DNA of 64,000 nucleotides from NCBI GenBank assembly GCA_965203615.1, contig OZ241900.1, positions 1,364,001 to 1,428,000 on the forward strand, in the 5' to 3' direction. The notes below the pieces were generated by a model, which was given only the letters and a program-made list of their open reading frames with translations, was not told the DNA's origin and searched no databases. Positions within the stretch are counted from its first letter, which is position 1, and each line of letters begins with the position of its first letter. The DNA is from VXNE01 sp965203615 (GTDB lineage Bacteria > Pseudomonadota > Gammaproteobacteria > Pseudomonadales > Azotimanducaceae). The position numbers and the translations under genes are program-made. Positions 49,044-56,880 of this stretch are shown piece after piece.

Positions 49044-50291
49044 GTGAACAGACGATCGCTCATTTTGTATGGTGTCGGGGGAGGTGTTGTTGGGGCTGCT
49101 CATGCGGCGCCCGCCCACTCCGGCGTCACCGACACCGAAATCATGCTAGGCATGTCGGCCGCGTTCTCCGGGCCTTCGCGCGGCTTGGGGATCGAGCTGT
49201 ACCGGGGTGCCGCCGCCTACTTCCAGCACGTCAACGACCAGGGCGGTATTCGCGGCCGCCGTATCGCCATCAAGACCTACGACGACGGCTATCAGCCGGA
49301 CCCTTCCGTCAAGAACACCATGACGCTGATGCTGGAAGACGAGGTGTTCCTGTTGTTCGGCTACGTCGGCACGCCGACGGTGACCCGCGTCCTGCCCATG
49401 CTGAAGAAGTTCCAGGACCGGGACATCTACCTGTTCTTCCCGTTCACCGGCGCGCAACCCCAGCGCGAGCCGCCGTACGGAGATTTCGCTTTCAACCTGC
49501 GTGCCTCCTATCGCCAGGAGACCGCCGGCCTGGTGGACAATTTCGTCGACATCGGCAGAAAACGCATTGCCGTTTTCTACCAGGCCGACGCCTATGGCCG
49601 CAGCGGCTGGGCCGGGGTGCGAGCAGCGCTCAAGCGTCACGGCGAGCGCATCGCGGGGGAAGCGACGTACCGGCGCGGCGCGAAGTTCACCGGCACCATG
49701 CGCCAACAGGTCGAGATACTCCAGGCGGCGAAACCGGACGCGGTGATCTGCATAGGCGCCTATGCGGCCTGCGCCGCGTTCGCCCGCGATGCCGTCGACC
49801 TCGGTTTGCGCGTCCCGTTCGCCAACCTGTCCTTCGTCGGCAGCGAGAATCTCCTCAAACTGCTCACCGAAGGACGCGAGGACGCCCGTCAGTACACGGA
49901 CCTCCTCGTGAACTCCCAGGTTGTACCGAGTTACGAGGCCGTCTCCATTGGCGCTGTCCAGGAGTATCGCGACTTCATGCAGCGCTACGACCCGGAAGTG
50001 CCTGCCCACCTGGTCACGGAAGCATATGCGCCCTTCCCGCACAGCTTCGTCAGCCTCGAAGGATTCCTCGATGCGAAGCTGTTGGTGGAGATACTTCGGC
50101 GACTCGGCGACGCGCCCTCACGAGAGGCGTTGCCCAGTGCCGTCTTCAGCATCAAGGACTACGACCTCGGCATCGGGGAGCGCGTCTCGTTCGGGCCCGA
50201 CCGGCGACAGGGTCTGCAGCGGGTCTACTACACCGTCGTCGACGAAGGGCGTTTCGTCCCCCTGGACGACTGGCGCGAGCGATTCGCCTGA
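49044..50291 (+). CDS. Periplasmic substrate-binding protein (branched-chain amino acid/amide type)
   Basis: A 415-residue type I periplasmic binding protein with an N-terminal signal (RRSLILYGVGGGVVGAAHA). The fold is shown by GVTDTEIMLGMSAAFSGPSR at the mature start, the ligand-loop region LFGYVGTPTVTRVLPML and the hinge segment KRIAVFYQADAYGRSGWAGV. No ABC permease or ATPase gene is adjacent. The next gene, 15 bp on, encodes a membrane sensor domain protein and the third an MFS carrier. The binding protein may therefore deliver a signal or substrate to those partners instead of an ABC transporter (inference). It starts with GTG. Confidence 0.88.
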   Translation: MNRRSLILYGVGGGVVGAAHAAPAHSGVTDTEIMLGMSAAFSGPSRGLGIELYRGAAAYFQHVNDQGGIRGRRIAIKTYDDGYQPDPSVKNTMTLMLEDEVFLLFGYVGTPTVTRVLPMLKKFQDRDIYLFFPFTGAQPQREPPYGDFAFNLRASYRQETAGLVDNFVDIGRKRIAVFYQADAYGRSGWAGVRAALKRHGERIAGEATYRRGAKFTGTMRQQVEILQAAKPDAVICIGAYAACAAFARDAVDLGLRVPFANLSFVGSENLLKLLTEGREDARQYTDLLVNSQVVPSYEAVSIGAVQEYRDFMQRYDPEVPAHLVTEAYAPFPHSFVSLEGFLDAKLLVEILRRLGDAPSREALPSAVFSIKDYDLGIGERVSFGPDRRQGLQRVYYTVVDEGRFVPLDDWRERFA

Positions 50292-50306
50292 GCGAAAGGA
50301 CTTGCC

Positions 50307-51068
50307 GTGAAGATCGCCGACATCAAGGTCCAGAAACTCTTCCAGAAGACGTTGTTCGGCGTGCTCTTCCTGTTCGGCATCATCGGACTGTCGACTTCGA
50401 TCCTCCTCATCTACACCGTCGACAATTACCTGTCGGAAGAGTACGAAGACAACAGCAAGGACATCGCGAAGACCATCGCGGACTCGAGCGTCGACATCCT
50501 GCTGAATCGCGACCTCGCCGCGCTGCAGTCCCTGATCGACCAGTTCGTCGAGATCCAGGGCATCAGTTACATCTACATCGCCGACGAGACCGGCGAGTTC
50601 CTGGCACATACGTTCGTGCCCGGGATTCCAGCAGAGATTCTCGCCGACGATCCCACGTCAACAGTGACCGTCGAGCGCAAAATCACGGGTATGGGCGATT
50701 TCGTCGAAGTGGGCAGTCCGATCCTCGCCGGAGTGGCCGGCACCGTCCGTCTCGGCATGGACACCGGTGTCATCGCGCTGAAGGTCCAGCGCGCCATCGG
50801 CCGGCAGTTGTACCTGGTGTGCATCATATTCGCGGTGGGCGTGGCCGCCGCCCTGTGGTTCGTCAAACTGGCGGCAAACCCGCTGCGCGACGTGCTCGCC
50901 TACGCGGTGGCGCTCGCGCGTAGAGAAGAAGACGAGGCATCCCGTCGCGACCAGGTCCTCGAGCGCAAGGACGAGGCGGGACAACTGGCGCGGCTCTTCC
51001 TGTACTTTTCCCGGGGCGAATCGCAGGGCAGCAAGGCACTACCTGAGTCAACCGACCGGGGGGCCTGA
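50307..51068 (+). CDS. Two-helix membrane sensor protein without output domain
   Basis: A 253-residue protein with two membrane helices (TLFGVLFLFGIIGLSTSILL and LYLVCIIFAVGVAAALWFV) flanking a periplasmic sensor domain. The latter has SSVDILLNRDLAALQSLIDQ, GISYIYIADETGEFLAHTF and GSPILAGVAGTVRLGMDT, a PAS/dCACHE-like layout. A HAMP-like segment after the second helix (LAANPLRDVLAYAVALARRE) ends in a short acidic tail. No histidine kinase, GGDEF or chemotaxis domain follows. It is probably a stand-alone receptor or a partner of the binding protein upstream. Start GTG. Confidence 0.75.
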   Translation: MKIADIKVQKLFQKTLFGVLFLFGIIGLSTSILLIYTVDNYLSEEYEDNSKDIAKTIADSSVDILLNRDLAALQSLIDQFVEIQGISYIYIADETGEFLAHTFVPGIPAEILADDPTSTVTVERKITGMGDFVEVGSPILAGVAGTVRLGMDTGVIALKVQRAIGRQLYLVCIIFAVGVAAALWFVKLAANPLRDVLAYAVALARREEDEASRRDQVLERKDEAGQLARLFLYFSRGESQGSKALPESTDRGA

Positions 51069-51071
51069 GCG

Positions 51072-52412
51072 ATGTCCGTACGCATTCCCGATGCCCCGCG
51101 CGGCGTGATACTCGCGGGTTGCACGGCTCTGCAGCTATGCCTCGGCACGGTTTACGCGTGGAGCTTCTTCCAGACAATGCTCGTGGAGCAGTTCGGCTGG
51201 TCGTGGCGGGAAACCGCCTGGGCATTCAGCATCACGATCTTCTCCTTGGGCATCTCCGCCGCCTGGGCGGGCATGGTGCTACCCCGGCTCGGTCCGCGCA
51301 AACTTGCCCTGGCGGGTAGCGTACTGTTCTGCGGCGGTTACATGATCGGCAGCCTCGCGCTCGAAATGAACAACCTGATGCTGTTCTACGTCGGGCATGG
51401 CGTCATGGGTGGCGCGGGTATCGGATTCGGCTATGTGACTCCGGTGGCGACGGCGTCAAAGTGGTTTCCCGACCACAAGGGCATGGCTACTGGTATCACC
51501 GTGATGGGCTTCGGCGTGGGCGCGCTGCTGCTGAGCAAAGGCCTTGCGCCGTTCCTGGTGGTGCAGACCCAGCATGACCTGACCATGGTGTTCTTCTGGC
51601 TCGGCATCATCTTCGCCTGCGTCCTGATCCCCGTCTCCCTGTTCATGCGCGATCCGCCGCCCGATTTCGATCCAATCAGGACCGACGGCGAAGAAGAGAA
51701 GGGCGCGGTTGCGCAACCCCCGCCGGAACCGGCGCCCCCCGTGAAGGCATGCCTGACATCGCCGGAATTCGCCATCATGTGGATCGTGTTTTTCTTCAAC
51801 ATCGCCGCGGGAATCTCAGTCATCAGTTTTCAGTCGCCATTGCTGCAGGATGTCTGGGGTCTGGCCGATCCATCGCTGGAGCCGGAAGTGCTTGCGGAAT
51901 ACGGCGCGACGCTCATTGCAGTCACTTCGCTCTGCAACGGCATCGGGCGCCTGTTGTGGGGACTCCTGTCCGACCGCATCGGCCGCGTCCGCGTGTTCCA
52001 GATACTGCTGGGCAGCCAGGTCGTCGTCTTCGGCATCCTGATGACCGAGACCAATCCGTGGATCTTCTCGATCCTCGTCTGCTACATCCTGCTCTGCTTC
52101 GGCGGCGGTTTTGCCACCATGCCGTCCTTCGTCACGGACGTGTTCGGCACCGAGCGCATGTCCGCGATCTACGGGACCATCCTCACGGCATGGTCGGCAG
52201 CGGGCGTCTTCGGTCCGCTGTACGTGGGATACCTGAAGGACCAGTATCCCGACCGCGCGGTCACCTACTGCTTCCTGATCGGCGTCGTGATGCTCGCGTT
52301 CGGCTACGTCTTCACCTTCCTGCTGCGCGACGAGCGCATCCAGACATCACGGCCGACGGTGGAAAGCACGCTGAAAGAGTTCGATATCGAGCCACGCCCG
52401 CGCGCGGCCTGA
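51072..52412 (+). CDS. OFA-type MFS transporter (oxalate/formate antiporter family)
   Basis: A 446-residue 12-helix carrier of the major facilitator superfamily. The OFA pattern is visible in LCLGTVYAWSFFQTMLVEQFG, the loop GAGIGFGYVTPVATASKWFPDHKG, and the second-half motif GRLLWGLLSDRIGRVRVFQI. A long central loop (EEEKGAVAQPPPEPAPP) joins the halves. Family members exchange oxalate, formate or other small carboxylates. It begins 4 bp after the sensor gene and closes the three-gene operon. The operon pairing with a binding protein suggests a shared carboxylate or amino acid ligand, which is inference. Confidence 0.92.
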   Translation: MSVRIPDAPRGVILAGCTALQLCLGTVYAWSFFQTMLVEQFGWSWRETAWAFSITIFSLGISAAWAGMVLPRLGPRKLALAGSVLFCGGYMIGSLALEMNNLMLFYVGHGVMGGAGIGFGYVTPVATASKWFPDHKGMATGITVMGFGVGALLLSKGLAPFLVVQTQHDLTMVFFWLGIIFACVLIPVSLFMRDPPPDFDPIRTDGEEEKGAVAQPPPEPAPPVKACLTSPEFAIMWIVFFFNIAAGISVISFQSPLLQDVWGLADPSLEPEVLAEYGATLIAVTSLCNGIGRLLWGLLSDRIGRVRVFQILLGSQVVVFGILMTETNPWIFSILVCYILLCFGGGFATMPSFVTDVFGTERMSAIYGTILTAWSAAGVFGPLYVGYLKDQYPDRAVTYCFLIGVVMLAFGYVFTFLLRDERIQTSRPTVESTLKEFDIEPRPRAA

Positions 52413-52498
52413 GGTCAGGCCGAAGGCCCGGCTGAGGCGCCTCCACCTCCTCTCGCGCAGCAGATGATCTCGCGCCAATTCAAACGTGGCGAGAGGTT

Positions 52499-52521
52499 GG
52501 TATGTATTGTCGATATATACC
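52499..52521. promoter_or_regulatory. Palindromic operator upstream of vapBC
   Basis: GGTATGTA (52499-52506) and TATATACC (52514-52521) form a near-perfect dyad (7 of 8 pairs) with a 7-bp spacer, in an AT-rich island 43 bp before the antitoxin start. This fits autoregulation by an AbrB-fold VapB. Confidence 0.55.
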
Positions 52522-52563
52522 ATTCATGCTACGTTTCTTATAGATCGGAACGATGGGAAGTCC

Positions 52564-52860
52564 ATGTCCAGTTCAAGCAAAGGGTTGCCCGGATCAGGTT
52601 TGGCGACGCGAACACGGAAGCTCGCCCGCGTGTTCATGAACGGACGGTCCCAAGCCGTCCGCCTCCCGCAGGAATTTCGATTCGACACGGATCGGGTTGG
52701 CATTCGAAGGGAAGGTTGCAACGTCATCCTGAGTCCGGTCTACGAGGATTGGGACGATTATTTCGAGAACGCACCACGGGTCGGTGACGATTTTGTGAGG
52801 GCGATATCGGGTGCTCGTCGAAACCTCTTGCCACTCGAGGACCGGGAGGCGTTGGATTGA
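52564..52860 (+). CDS. vapB: VapB antitoxin, SpoVT/AbrB fold
   Basis: A 98-residue antitoxin. The AbrB-like swapped-hairpin DNA-binding core is ARVFMNGRSQAVRLPQEFRF followed by VGIRREGCNVILSPV, the most typical VapB pattern. The acidic-aromatic C-terminal region (YEDWDDYFENAPRVGDDFV) should bind the toxin. The ATG at 52564 is preferred; an upstream in-frame ATG would read through the operator palindrome. The stop overlaps the toxin start as TTGA. Confidence 0.9.
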   Translation: MSSSSKGLPGSGLATRTRKLARVFMNGRSQAVRLPQEFRFDTDRVGIRREGCNVILSPVYEDWDDYFENAPRVGDDFVRAISGARRNLLPLEDREALD

Positions 52861-53255
52861 GGGTCATGCTGGATACCGACACCTGCATCTATGCAATGTC
52901 GCGTGCTGCCGGATTCATGCCGAAAGTGGATCTTCGACACTGTGGCATATCGGTGATCGTGCTCGGCGAGTTGGAGTGGGGTGTGCGGCGTTCAAGGCGA
53001 ATACGCGAGAACCAAGTGAGCTTGCAGCACTGGTTGGCGGCGGTCGAGATCGCCGACATGAACGACGAAGTTGCCCGAAAATACGGCCAACTGCGAGCCG
53101 ACCTGGACTCGATTGGTCGACCTATCGGTCCCAACGATCTGTGGGTCGCCGCTCATGCGTTGGCACTCGGTATGCCACTGATAACAAACAACCTGTCCGA
53201 GTTCGAAAGAGTGCCAGACCTCGTGACGGAAACCTGGATGGCCGCTAGCGGGTGA
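52857..53255 (+). CDS. vapC: VapC toxin, PIN-domain ribonuclease
   Basis: A protein of 132 residues with the VapC N-terminus MLDTDTCIYAM. Acidic positions are the Asp in MLDTDTC, the Glu in VIVLGELEWG, the Asp in GPNDLWVAAHA and the second acidic residue in TNNLSEFE; the last is usually N-x-x-E/D-F. The set is complete, so activity is likely. Translation starts at TTG 52857 or at ATG 52866. This pair is distinct from the RHH/PIN pair at 24.7 kb. Its 3' end overlaps the convergent hydrolase gene by 11 bp. Confidence 0.92.
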   Translation: MRVMLDTDTCIYAMSRAAGFMPKVDLRHCGISVIVLGELEWGVRRSRRIRENQVSLQHWLAAVEIADMNDEVARKYGQLRADLDSIGRPIGPNDLWVAAHALALGMPLITNNLSEFERVPDLVTETWMAASG

Positions 53256-54144
53256 CCTCCACATCGTGGATGTGGGCGGTTATGGCGGACACCATATCGC
53301 CGATCACGGGTTCGGATAGATCGTGGCCCAGCTTCTCGATCTCGAGATACGTGGCACCCGGAACGGCGGCGGCGGTCTCGCGCCCGGCCTCGGGCGGAAC
53401 CAGGGGATCGGCGTCTCCGTGTATCACCAGCGTCGGAACGTCAAGCCTTTCGAGGTCTGCGCGGCGGTCACCGTCGGAGAGAATGGCAGCGAGCTGCCGG
53501 AGAGTGCCGTCCGGCCGGTAGGCGCGCTCGATGGCGCGGCGCGCGAAACGGGCGCCGCCCACTTTTTCGGAGTCGAAGTGCGGCCCCGTGAAGACCTGCC
53601 ATGCCTGGATGCTCAAGGGTATGGCCGCCTCGGCGTCTTCCACTCCCGATGATGCGAGCAGTGCCCCCACGGCTTCCTCCGTCGGTGGCGGCAATCCCGG
53701 ATTTCCCGTGGACGACATGATGGAAGTCAGGCTGTACACGCGATCGGGATACTCTAGGGCCATGCGCTGGCCGATCATGCCGCCCATGGAGACGCCGATG
53801 ACGTGCGCGCCGCCCTGGCCGATGTGATCGAGCAGGTCGACGGCATCCCGCGCCATATCCGACAACGAGTACGCCGGAGTCACGGCCTCGGGACTCTCCT
53901 GCGCCGCCAGCAGCGATGTCAGGGATGGGGGCGCCACATCGGACCCGTGAGATAACCCCGCATCCCGGTTGTCGAATGTCACCGCGCACAGGCCGGCGTC
54001 CACCACGCCTCCAATCAGCGACTCCGGCCAATGGACGACCTGGCATCCCAATCCCTGGATGAAAAGTACGCGGGGATCGGCGCGCGAGCCCGAATGCTCG
54101 AAATAGATCTCACCGTCTGTTGCCCTGAACCTTGCCATTGGCAA
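53245..54144 (-). CDS. Alpha/beta-hydrolase
   Basis: A 299-residue hydrolase of the esterase/lipase group. The nucleophile Ser is in the elbow GVSMGGM, the acid in HGDADPLVP and the catalytic His in EKLGHDLSEP. The oxyanion region IQGLGCQVVHWPESL is typical. The lid region (residues 165-215) is moderately long. The substrate is unknown and may be any ester, lactone or C-C bond. It is monocistronic. A second start, ATG 54138, is possible. Confidence 0.9.
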   Translation of the reverse strand: MPMARFRATDGEIYFEHSGSRADPRVLFIQGLGCQVVHWPESLIGGVVDAGLCAVTFDNRDAGLSHGSDVAPPSLTSLLAAQESPEAVTPAYSLSDMARDAVDLLDHIGQGGAHVIGVSMGGMIGQRMALEYPDRVYSLTSIMSSTGNPGLPPPTEEAVGALLASSGVEDAEAAIPLSIQAWQVFTGPHFDSEKVGGARFARRAIERAYRPDGTLRQLAAILSDGDRRADLERLDVPTLVIHGDADPLVPPEAGRETAAAVPGATYLEIEKLGHDLSEPVIGDMVSAITAHIHDVEVTR

Positions 54145-54349
54145 ACGAAACTCCCGGGGACCAAGAAAAACAGCCGGCGAATCTTAGCCTATATTCGGGG
54201 CGAGCCGCGCTGATTTCGGATCGCGCGCGCTCGGGCCGCGCTGGGTGAACGGGCCACGGCGCCGCAAAGTTATTCGCCGTCCGTCGCAGATTCGACGCTG
54301 CGAGGACCGCCCTTTAACATGCCCCTTTCGAGCTTGAGGAACGGCGAGA

Positions 54350-55327
54350 GTGGCAAGCCCCCTTCGCTTTGGAACATTGGGCGTGGCGCGGATTACTCCC
54401 GGCGGATTGACCGGCCCGGCCGCCGACAACCCCGATGTCGTGGTCGCCGCCGTGGCAGCCCGGGATCGCTCTCGCGCGGTGGCCTTCGCCGAACAGCATG
54501 ACATCGAAACGGTCTACCACAGCTACGATGAAGTCATCCTCGACCCGACACTGGACGCAATCTACAACCCGCTGCCGATCAGCCACCACCACGAATACGC
54601 CATCAAGGCGTTGCGCGCCGGCAAGCATGTGCTCTGCGAGAAGTCGTTTGCGCTGAACGCAACCGAAGCCGAGGAGATGGCGGAGGTCGCGCGGGAAACC
54701 GGCCTCGTGCTGATCGAGGCGTTCCACACCCGCTACCACCCCGTCTTTCTGCGCGCGATCGAGATCTACGACTCGGGGGTCTTGGGTGCGATCCAGCGTA
54801 TCGACGCCCGCTTCGGCATCAGGACCCCCGCACCGACCGATATCCGCATGAGCTACGAGACGGGAGGCGGCGCGACGATGGACATCGGCTGCTACCCGAT
54901 TTCCTGGCTGCGCCACATCACGCGGCAGGAACCGGAAGTCGTCAGTGCCGAGGCGCGCATCGGGAATCCCGACGTGGACCTCTGGCTGAAGGCCGAGCAC
55001 CGCCTGGCCGGCGGGGCCGTGGCGACGACGCTGGGATCCATGATCGAGGAGAACTACGTCGCCGAACTACGCGTTCAGGGGGCACGGGGCAGCTTGCTCG
55101 TGGACAATCCGCTGCTGCCCCAGAACTCGCATTTCATCGAGTTGACCGTCGATGGCAACGCCACCCGCGAGACACTCTCGAAACGCCCGACGTATGCATA
55201 CCAACTCGACGCCTTCGTCGATGCTGTCCGCAATGGCACGGCACTGCCGACCGACGCCGAGGACGCGGTAAAGCAGATGCGCGTCATCGATGCGGCCTAT
55301 CGGGCGGCGGGCATGCCGACGCGTTAG
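54350..55327 (+). CDS. Gfo/Idh/MocA-family NAD(P)-dependent oxidoreductase
   Basis: A 325-residue dehydrogenase. The Rossmann start is RFGTLGVARITPGG, and the conserved EKP motif appears as CEKSFALN, with Pro replaced by Ser. The C-terminal beta-sheet domain has SYETGGGATMDIGCYPISWL, the family's D-I-G signature, with Cys-Tyr at the usual His position. Substrates in this family are sugars, inositols or dihydrodiols. The EKS and Cys-Tyr variants are typical of the trans-1,2-dihydrobenzene-1,2-diol dehydrogenase-like branch. It starts with GTG. Confidence 0.9.
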   Translation: MASPLRFGTLGVARITPGGLTGPAADNPDVVVAAVAARDRSRAVAFAEQHDIETVYHSYDEVILDPTLDAIYNPLPISHHHEYAIKALRAGKHVLCEKSFALNATEAEEMAEVARETGLVLIEAFHTRYHPVFLRAIEIYDSGVLGAIQRIDARFGIRTPAPTDIRMSYETGGGATMDIGCYPISWLRHITRQEPEVVSAEARIGNPDVDLWLKAEHRLAGGAVATTLGSMIEENYVAELRVQGARGSLLVDNPLLPQNSHFIELTVDGNATRETLSKRPTYAYQLDAFVDAVRNGTALPTDAEDAVKQMRVIDAAYRAAGMPTR

Positions 55328-55343
55328 GAGTGCCTGCGGGCTT

Positions 55344-55425
55344 GCATCCGGCGACGGGAAACGCCAGCGCTTACTTACGCGTCAGCGGGCGGGGAAGATC
55401 CCCGGCTGAGGACTCCCAGGTTCGC
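55344..55425 (+). repeat. Dispersed repeat A, copy 2
   Basis: Matches the reverse complement of 39518-39600 over about 82 bp (see that entry for shared blocks). Compared with the 39.5-kb copy it has small deletions that break the frame seen there. It lies just after the oxidoreductase stop. The rest of 55426-55520 has an inverted repeat, CAGGTT/AACCTG, and no gene. Confidence 0.7.
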
Positions 55426-55520
55426 CAACTCCGCAGGACTCAAACCTGGCGACCTGCCCGGCGGCGGACTCCGGGCGCCACCCTCGCCGCGCAAACCCTG
55501 GGAACAGAGCGCCGCGAAGA

Positions 55521-56837
55521 CTATTCCGAAGGCGGAGAGTTCAATCTGTCGAAGAGCTCAAGTTTGCGCTGGTCTTCAGCGGAATCACCCAGGGAAGCTC
55601 GAAACTCCTCCGCCAGTCGCTGCGCGACCCCATCTTGGCCAGAGTCCCGCAACTGTCCGACGTACACCCATACGATCAGGACGTCCGAATCGTCCAGTGC
55701 GTAGGCCCTGGAAGAGTACTCGAGCGCAACGGCCTGGTGTGCTGCCTCGGGGGAGTGAGCCAGGTCCCGGGCCGCTCTACTGTAGGTCTGCGCGTCCACC
55801 GAAGCGCCGGCGGTCTCAATTCGTCGTTCCCATTCACTCGCCACCGCGCCCCAGTCCTCGCTCGCAACGAGGTCCATCATCAGGAACCTGCCGCGCATTC
55901 GCTCGGGGTCGAGCACGCTTTCGGGATCCCGCGCAAGATCGTAGGCGACGGCTTTGGACAGGGGCTCTTCCGCAAGTTCGTCGAGGAAAGCGCGATAGCT
56001 TCCGTCGCCGAGTTGCGCGGCAGCCAGCCCCGCGTACCAGGTGGCGCTGAGGACGAACTGGCTCATGGCCGCTTCAGAAGAAACCGAAACGAATGCGTCG
56101 TAGTTGTCGATCACGAATTCAACCAGGGCATCGCCCCTTGGCGTCTTGTCCCAGTAGGAAGCTATGAGCCGCGCATCGGTTTCGTTGATCAGGTTCGAAT
56201 GATCCCGACTCGCAAAGTAGTCGCCCGCAACCTTCTTCAGCTCCGTGAATCGCTGGTAGTCGAAATCACCGCCCATGCTCTGATCGACAATGGCTGCGTC
56301 CAGGTATTCCTGTACCAACTCCGGCGATCGGCCGCCGCCGTCGAAACGCGCCTGTATCGTCTCGAACTTTGACTCGGTCTCGCCCAGCATCTGGCTGAAC
56401 AGGGCGATGAACTGGTCTCCGGACATGCCGCTCGTCGCGCGGCCGATCTCCGTGCCTGCGCTGTCGAGAACCAGGTAGGTGGGATAGCCCCTCACCCCAT
56501 AGCGCGCCGCGATTTCCGGTCCCATGAGCGATTCGTCTTCAGCGTCCAGCTTGTAGTTCACGAATCGCGCGTTGAAGTAGTCGCCGACCTCGGGCAGGGG
56601 AAAGACCGTCTCCTGCATGACGATGCACGGTCCGCACCACGTTGTGTAGACATCCAGGAACACCTTCTTGCCCTGTTCCCGGGCTTCTGCGAGCGCATCG
56701 TCGAAGCTGCCGTGAAAGAACTCCATGCCGGGCTCGGTGCGGGCGGCAGTGGCATCGCTATCCGGTACGCCGGGATCGCCGCAGGCGCATAGCGCCAGGA
56801 GTCCGCCGACACACCAGCTTCTTGCCAGCCTTGTCAC
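55521..56837 (-). CDS. Thioredoxin-fold outer-membrane lipoprotein
   Basis: A 438-residue lipoprotein. The signal sequence (CVGGLLALCAC) gives lipidated Cys19. The thioredoxin domain has the redox motif TTWCGPC (C68, C71), preceded by GKKVFLDVY, and the cis-Pro loop VRGYPTYLVL. The rest (about 170-438) is a large helical region of TPR-like character (AQRLAEEFRASLGDSAED near the end). It probably reduces or isomerises disulfides in the periplasm. The gene lies 43 bp after the STN-type TonB receptor on the same strand, so it belongs to the same signalling operon. A GGAGAAG site precedes the GTG start. Confidence 0.85.
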   Translation of the reverse strand: MTRLARSWCVGGLLALCACGDPGVPDSDATAARTEPGMEFFHGSFDDALAEAREQGKKVFLDVYTTWCGPCIVMQETVFPLPEVGDYFNARFVNYKLDAEDESLMGPEIAARYGVRGYPTYLVLDSAGTEIGRATSGMSGDQFIALFSQMLGETESKFETIQARFDGGGRSPELVQEYLDAAIVDQSMGGDFDYQRFTELKKVAGDYFASRDHSNLINETDARLIASYWDKTPRGDALVEFVIDNYDAFVSVSSEAAMSQFVLSATWYAGLAAAQLGDGSYRAFLDELAEEPLSKAVAYDLARDPESVLDPERMRGRFLMMDLVASEDWGAVASEWERRIETAGASVDAQTYSRAARDLAHSPEAAHQAVALEYSSRAYALDDSDVLIVWVYVGQLRDSGQDGVAQRLAEEFRASLGDSAEDQRKLELFDRLNSPPSE

Positions 56838-56880
56838 GACACTTCTCCGTGTCCGGTTCGTGGCGCCCTTCGCGTCAATA

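Noticed and set aside
52406..52421. Terminator after the OFA carrier gene (GGCCTGA/TCAGGCC)
   Set aside because: The loop is only 2 nt and no T run follows, so stable termination is unlikely.
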